NCBI GenBank assembly: GCA_024036415.1
Contig: JAMWET010001348.1
Location: 1 to 64,000, forward strand
Reading direction: 5' to 3'
Source of the DNA: Prochilodus magdalenae
Taxonomy: Eukaryota > Chordata > Actinopteri > Characiformes > Prochilodontidae
DNA: 64,000 nt
The notes under the pieces are model-generated. The model searched no databases. It saw only the letters and a list, made by a program, of their open reading frames with translations, and was not told the origin of the DNA. The translations under genes and the position numbers were made by a program. Below, one piece after another: positions 58,881 to 64,000 of this stretch. How positions within the stretch are numbered: position 1 is the first letter of the stretch; each line of letters opens with the position of its first letter.

Positions 58881-59400
58881 GCACTGCGGTGACACTGACG
58901 TGGTGGTGGCGTGTTAGTGTGAGTGGTTCAGACACTGCAGTGCTGATGGACACCACAGTGTCACTGCTGGACTGGGAATCGTCCACCAACCAAACCTATC
59001 CAGCCAACAGTGTCCTGTGGACAGCGTCCTGTGACCACTGATGAAGGAGGACTAGAGGATGACCAACTCTGAGGATGACCAGCACTGTGCAGCAGCAGAT
59101 GAGCTATCGTCTCTGACTGTCCATCTACAAGGTGGACCAGCAAGGTAGGAGTGTCTAATAGAGTGGACAGTGAGTGGACACAGTGTCTAAACACTCCAGC
59201 AGCACTGCTGTGTCTGATCCACTCACACCAGCACCACCAGCACCACCCACACCTCGTCAGTGTCACTGCAGTGCTGAGAATGATCCACCACCCACATCAT
59301 ATCTGCCCTGTGGTGGTCCTGTCGGGGTCCTGACCATTGAAGAACAGGGTAATACAGTATACAGAGAAACAGATGGACTACAGTCTGGAACTCTGGTGCT
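58881..59400. mobile_element. Foldback (long inverted repeat) element
   Basis: The left arm 58881-58950 (GTGACACTGACGTGGTGG .. GTGTGAGTGGTTCAGACACT) pairs with the right arm 59196-59276 (GTGTCTGATCCACTCACACC .. CGTCAGTGTCACTGCAGTGC). The arms are about 70-80 bp with mismatches and flank a 245-bp middle. The extension to 59400 is shared with 42105-42300. Related pieces are at 19856, 35735 and 42035. No coding capacity. Confidence 0.75.
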
Positions 59401-60652
59401 CAAAGAGTGTATCTGGATAATGCATGCTGGGTATTGTGGTGAGAGAACACTAGTGGACCCATCTAGCCAGTGAGGCTGAGGGGTGCAGTGTTGCGCTATG
59501 GAATCTTACCTAACACAGCCAAACACCATATGCTCTCTTTGGGCTGGAATGCCTCTTTATACCGACTCCACATTCTCTACATACCGCACACAGGCCAGGT
59601 TCCCGGCACTGCCCAGGAAAACTGTTTGCGAGGCGAATTCCTGAGTAACTAATGGGATGTGACCCCCACTGTGGCATTGATGAATAGCCAGGCTTTGGAT
59701 TGCACTGGTGCGATCAAAGGACCTGGTGGGATCCTTCCAAACATTTACCCAACTGATCTGCCCATAATCGCCCACCTCTGATGGACCCTTGGATGGCAGT
59801 GGGTGTGGGGGGTTGAGAGAGCTGGCCCCTTCAATTGTCCGTCCCATCCCTTTGATTATGGTGGGCTGGAGCGAAGAATGTAAGGAAGGGATGCGGAACC
59901 ACCCGAGCACTGACGCAGATCGAGGATGCTGAGAGGGGACCGGAGACGAATGGCCTCACATACTGTACTGGAACTGGACTGAGAGGTGATCTCGTCTAAT
60001 TACAACAGCAGCTCCTCAGCCTTGAGCTGGAGAGGAGCTCCGTTATCTGCTCCCCCAGAGGAGATTCGTTTGAGGTTCCAGGCACCGCCAGAGTCCTGGG
60101 TTATGCTTAACGAAAGACAAGCGACGTTTTTTAGCCCCCTAATTTGGGTTCATTATTTTGCTTTGTGGAAAACGAGTGAGCTCAGCTGGTCCAGGTTAAA
60201 GCGTGGCGCTATTCGTACTCTCGCTCATTTGCGCCGCCAGTGTGCTGTCTCAGCTCCGGTTTGTTCTCATCTGTTCCGTAATTCAAAGACTTCCAGGGCA
60301 TTAAAGCAGACGATGCCCAAGTTCCTCCAACTGCATTTAATTAAGTCAAAACACAAAGCGATGGCGAGGCTGTCCTGGGCCCAGCAAATGTTTTATTTCC
60401 CAGAGGGTTTACGGGCTCTGACTAATAGCTCCCAATATGGGATAGTCATTGCAACTGTCGTCGGAGTCATACGCAGCTCGGGTGGATGTTCCTGATGAGC
60501 TGTATTGTGACATGCTCCCAAAGCATCACCCACCTTGCTTGTCGTGGTGTTTTCCACAAGCCTGCTATCATGGGACGTCACTGTCATGCATATGAATAGC
60601 CTTCATCTTCATTTTAGCCGGTTAAATTTCTACTCCAGACAATGGGCGCAAT
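59401..60652. other. Low-copy DNA, no gene recognised
   Basis: A 169-codon plus frame at 59986-60495 is the longest non-repeat frame outside the adiponectin gene and the Tc1 copies. It has no recognisable domain, signal peptide or splice context and is treated as chance. Confidence 0.4.
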
Positions 60653-61250
60653 ACACTCATCACCATAAGAACTGCTGCACCTAGAAGGAGGTGTGGGAGT
60701 GCGGTGCTGTTGGGAAGGAAGGTAAAGGTGACCAGGATCAATAACTGATGATAAATTCAGACTGATATGATCAATATTTATTGAGCTACACATACAGAAG
60801 TCTGTCTCTCAGTATGGCGTCGGGCCGCCGTGTTGGCTAACCCAACATGCCAGACGTCTCGGTATGGAGCTGTAGAGGTTCCTAATGGTGTCCTGTGATA
60901 ACCCATCCCATGCAGCTTGAACATCCTCACACAGTTCCTGCAGATGGTGCGGTAGGGGTGGAGGTGGAGGGACACCAGGCCTTCTGGACGTGTGACAACA
61001 AACCATTCATCTTGGTGCTGACCACGGTGGGCGTCTCCGCCAAGACTAAAGCGGGACTCGTCACTAAAGACCTGCTGGCATTCTGAGTCACTCCATGACA
61101 GTCTGGTACGACACCACTGCAGTCTTTGATAATGTTGACGTGGTGTTAAGGGCAGTCGTCGTAACCGTCTGCGTGCATGTAGTCCTACATCATGCAGTCA
61201 ATGGTACTGAATGTCCGCAATTGTGGCGGTAGGTTCGGTACAGCGATAAC
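60653..61250 (-). mobile_element. Tc1-like element, internally deleted, minus copy
   Basis: The end ACACTCATCACC and the segment AAGGTGACCAGGATCAATAA match 16288-16815. The minus frame shows the transposase C-terminus in its proper frame: EDVQAAWDGLSQDTIRNLYS then SIPRRLACWVSQHGG. It is joined to CCHTSRRPG, so the middle of the protein is missing. A further small deletion removes part of the RIRVWRHRG coding segment. Confidence 0.85.
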
Positions 61251-61323
61251 GCCTGGCCTTGCTTATGTCACTTGCAAGACTGAGCGTGACAGGTGAATCT
61301 GGAGCGGCACCTTTCCATTGATT

Positions 61324-61695
61324 GATTAGAAGGCTCAGGAAGTTTGATCTGCCTCCCGACATCCTCACCAACTTCTACAGATGAAGAGAGTGGTGTGGAC
61401 AGAGGAGTCCATCATAGGCAGAAAACTTCCAGACTTGCAGGGCATCTACCATTCCCAATGCCTGAGGGTGTCTACCAGTCCTGCCGCCTGAGGACATCTA
61501 CTAGCCCCGCCGCCTGAGGACATCTACCAGCCGCACTGCCTGAGGAAAATCCAAAAGCTGGACTGTAGCTACCCAGCACACAGCCTGTTCACCCTACTGC
61601 CATCAGGCAGGAGGTACCGCAGCATCCAGGCCAGAACAAACCAGCTAATGAACAGATTTTACCCACAAGCCATCAGGTTCCTGAACAAGCTGTGA
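61324..61695 (+). pseudogene. LINE ORF2 C-terminal fragment
   Basis: LRKFDLPPDILTNFYR, KLPDLQGIYHSQCLR, AHSLFTLLPSGRRYRSIQAR then FYPQAIRFLNKL and stop correspond to the region after the reverse transcriptase in several fish LINEs (pattern LRKF...IL..FY, LP.L..IY...C, HSLF.LLPSGRRYRSI). Frameshifts and a deletion are present. The IY...CLR segment is repeated about four times in units of roughly 26 bp. The array at 61696 begins right after the stop. Confidence 0.8.
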
Positions 61696-62385
61696 GACTT
61701 TTACCAATACAACCAATACTACCAACCCCACCAATACCACTAACACCACCAATACCACCAACACCACCAACACCACCCACACCACCAATACCACCAACAT
61801 GTCCAGCACCACCAACATCACCAACACAACCAATTCCACCAACACCACCAATACCAATACCACCAACATCACCAATACCACCAACACCACCAACACCACC
61901 CACACCACCCACACCACCAATACTACCAACATGTCCAGCACCACCAACATCACCAACACAACCAATTCCACCAACACCACCAATACCAATACCACCAACA
62001 CCACAAATACCACCAATACAACCAATATCACCAATACAACCAACACCACCATTACCGCCAATTCCACCAACACATGCCAATACCGCCAACACCACCAATA
62101 CCACCAACACAACCAAAACCACCAATAACACCACCAATACCGCCAACACCACCAATACCACCAAAATCATCAATACCGCCAACACCACCAATACCGCCAA
62201 TATCACCATATCCACCAACACCACCAACACCTCCAATACCACCAGCACCACCAACATGGCCAACACCACCAATACCACCAACACCACCAACATGACCAAC
62301 ACCACCAACACCACCAACATGACCAACACCCCCAACACCACCAATACCACCAACATGACCAACACTACCAACACCACTGCACTCG
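61696..62385. repeat. ACC/AAT trinucleotide-based array (~690 bp)
   Basis: Runs of CCACCAATA, CCACCAACA and CCACCCACA. A 132-bp higher-order unit, marked by ACATGTCCAGCACC at 61797 and 61929, is duplicated almost exactly. Open frames on both strands (Pro/Thr, Val/Leu, Gly/Val) are artefacts. Confidence 0.95.
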
Positions 62386-63351
62386 GACACTTTATTATTA
62401 TTAACATTCTTAATATATCACCGCTATGGACATCTTGAACCGAAGGCCCCACCGTTCGCCCACAGTGTTCAGTGGCTTGGCCTTCTACCGACTGCTGCCC
62501 TTGTTCAGGAAGCACACTGAATATTAGATGTGACTCGAAGGACGGAGCTCCATAAACATGGCCCCCATGGCCCATAAACATACAGAGGAGCCTGTCACGG
62601 CGATCAAGGCCTAATATATGTCCGGCATTTTGGCGAATGCGTGAGGAGGATTCTTGAGGCCAGATCCTGACACCAGCAGTGTGTCTTGGCACGCCGCGGC
62701 TGGCTGCCTTTCCATTTACACCGGAGGCCCCGCCAAATAGCACTGCTCAGTGCAAGTACCCTCTGCTTCCCCACCTCCTTGTTCATCCTGCCACTACGGT
62801 CCGCCGAGTTGTATTACACAGGGCCAGGCTTCTGTGCATTTAGGACTCCAGTGTTCCTCTGACAAGTCATGTAAGTACCAGGCGGCTTGATGGATGACTC
62901 TTATTTTCTTGTCAGCCTTGAAGTACTTTTATGTTTATCTTGATATGTCCCAGATGGGCCTTCATTTGTCTTGTACAGTGCGGCTAGAGGAGACTTCGGT
63001 GTAGAGGGAGAGAGAAGGACAGCGTCTCAATAAATAGACCCAGAGAAAGTGCGCTCCCAGAGTGATCCTTGAGGAAGCCAGTTGTGGGAGAATCTGAACC
63101 GGTAAACAGGTAAACTGTTTGTCTCTGATAATGCCCTATCAGAAATCGCCAGGCATTTAAAAGCGATGGTTCTTTCTTGAGCCTTCTTATCTTTGGAATT
63201 AGCCATTAGCTGCCAGAGAAGGACGCGCCCAGACGGTCTTATTTAAATCCAGCCAAGGCGGCTATGAGTGGACAGTGCCCTGGGGCTGAGGCGACAATGC
63301 GCTGCCCTGATTTTGCTTTCCCATGCGTTCACCTTAAGCTATCATTTTTTG
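62386..63351. other. Low-copy DNA, no gene recognised
   Basis: No domain-bearing frame and no repeat identified. Confidence 0.35.
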
Positions 63352-63627
63352 AATCCCTTGTTGATCCCACAGTGGGGAAATTTAGTCTCAGCATTTAACC
63401 CATCCGTGAAGTGAAACACCCACAAACACACTCACTAGTGAACACACACACTAGGGGGCAGTGAGCACACTTACCCGGAGCAGTGGGCAGCCCTATCCAC
63501 GGCGCCCGGGGAGCAGTTGGGGGTTAGGTGCCTTGCTCAAGGGCACCTCAGTCGTTACTGTAGGCTCAGGGAATCGAACCGGCGACCCTCCGGTCACAAG
63601 GCTGGTTCCCTAACCTCCAGCCAAGAC
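63352..63627 (-). mobile_element. tRNA-derived SINE, family 1, minus copy
   Basis: Inverse of 33352-33627: plus-strand GAGCAGTGGGCAGCCCTATC, GGTGCCTTGCTCAAGGGCAC, GGGAATCGAACCGGCGACCC (B-box complement) and TGGTTCCCTAACCTCCAGCC. Confidence 0.85.
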
Positions 63628-63904
63628 AGTTTTATTTGATACAACAGTGAACAATCCAATCAGCAACACCGAACCAGCAGAGAAGGTAGGGCTTCAGAAC
63701 GTAGTAAGGGACAGGCAGAGGTCTAAACCAGGAAAAGCAGTGAGCGAGGGCTACCGAGGTGAAAGGGATGAGGCGAGAGGGAAGTCAGAGAGAAAAAGCA
63801 GAGGTCGAGAACCAGAGTAGCGGAATATAGGAAGATCCAAAAGGGGTAAGTGACGAGTGACAAAGGGAAGTCAAAAACCGTAAGGAAAGCAAACCAGAAT
63901 AAAC
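63628..63904. other. Purine-rich DNA, possible unknown transposon
   Basis: Purine-rich sequence with GGCAGAGGTC and AAAGCAGAGGTCGAGAACC repeats. Resembles dispersed fish repeats, but the family is not identified. Confidence 0.3.
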
Positions 63905-64000
63905 GCTCTCCATCAATGAATTGGGCAGTTGGGCCACACCAGATTTGGTGGATGCCTTCCCTGGCACAATTCCAGGGAGAATTCCCTGTAGACTGGGATT
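63905..64000 (-). mobile_element. Tc1-like element, 5' part, cut by window end
   Basis: GATTTGGTGGATGCCTTCCC, then GGGAGAATTCCCTGTAGACT match the inverse of about 1960-2035. It runs off the window. Confidence 0.75.

Noticed and set aside
59986..60495. 169-codon frame as a possible gene
   Set aside because: No domain, no splice or promoter context; composition like surrounding intergenic DNA.
61673..62743. Long Gly/Val or Pro/Thr-rich frames on both strands, collagen-like at first sight
   Set aside because: They are the ACC/AAT-type array read in different frames; no true Gly-X-Y pattern with exon structure.

Overview
The window is vertebrate nuclear DNA, almost certainly from a ray-finned fish. 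The evidence is one intact gene whose product closely resembles adiponectin, many decayed Tc1-like transposons, tRNA-derived SINEs with LINE-type 3' tails, LINE fragments with the usual teleost 3' ends, and very abundant minisatellites. The species cannot be named from sequence alone. No bacterial-type operon, CRISPR array, rRNA or functional tRNA gene is visible.

Layout. 1-8.4 kb: a degenerate GCTGGT-rich repeat, a Tc1-like 5' fragment, and two long minisatellites (28-bp and 47-bp units). 8.4-11.8 kb: a degenerate repeat of about 155 bp, interrupted by a second type of Tc1-like element. 11.8-16.3 kb: a 22-bp minisatellite between two diverged copies of one dispersed repeat. 16.3-25.7 kb: Tc1-like copies, a 249-bp MITE, AT-rich repeats, and a third Tc1-type element whose transposase segment has expanded into an array of 100-bp units. 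25.7-29.5 kb: CT-rich, 56-bp and ACTC arrays plus a second MITE copy. 29.5-38.6 kb: Tc1 fragments, a SINE, a 231-bp tandem duplication, a 54-bp minisatellite, and low-copy DNA. 38.7-41.4 kb: the adiponectin gene on the minus strand. 41.7-50 kb: trinucleotide repeats, GGTTCT-rich repeats, a SINE, and two LINE 3' ends carrying 73-bp and 15-bp arrays. 50-64 kb: a third MITE copy, a SINE, a 142-bp perfect AT-rich palindrome, 41-bp, pentanucleotide and ACC-type arrays, a foldback element, a LINE fragment, and further Tc1 and SINE copies.

The gene. The adipoq-like gene can be modelled as three exons: a noncoding first exon just downstream of a TATA box, a long first intron holding a 1-kb TG microsatellite, a second exon with signal peptide, variable region and half of the collagen domain, a 90-bp intron, and a last exon with the rest of the collagen domain and the C1q domain. 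The model predicts a short uORF that overlaps the main start codon, a hairpin with the first splice donor in its loop, and a 3'UTR that runs into a Tc1-like element.

Most long open frames here are minisatellites that lack stops; they are treated as non-coding. No new gene system is evident. The most unusual observations are the transposase segment turned minisatellite, the large palindrome, the three LINE 3' regions adjoining tandem arrays, the SINE/LINE shared tail, and the post-transcriptional features of the adiponectin gene.
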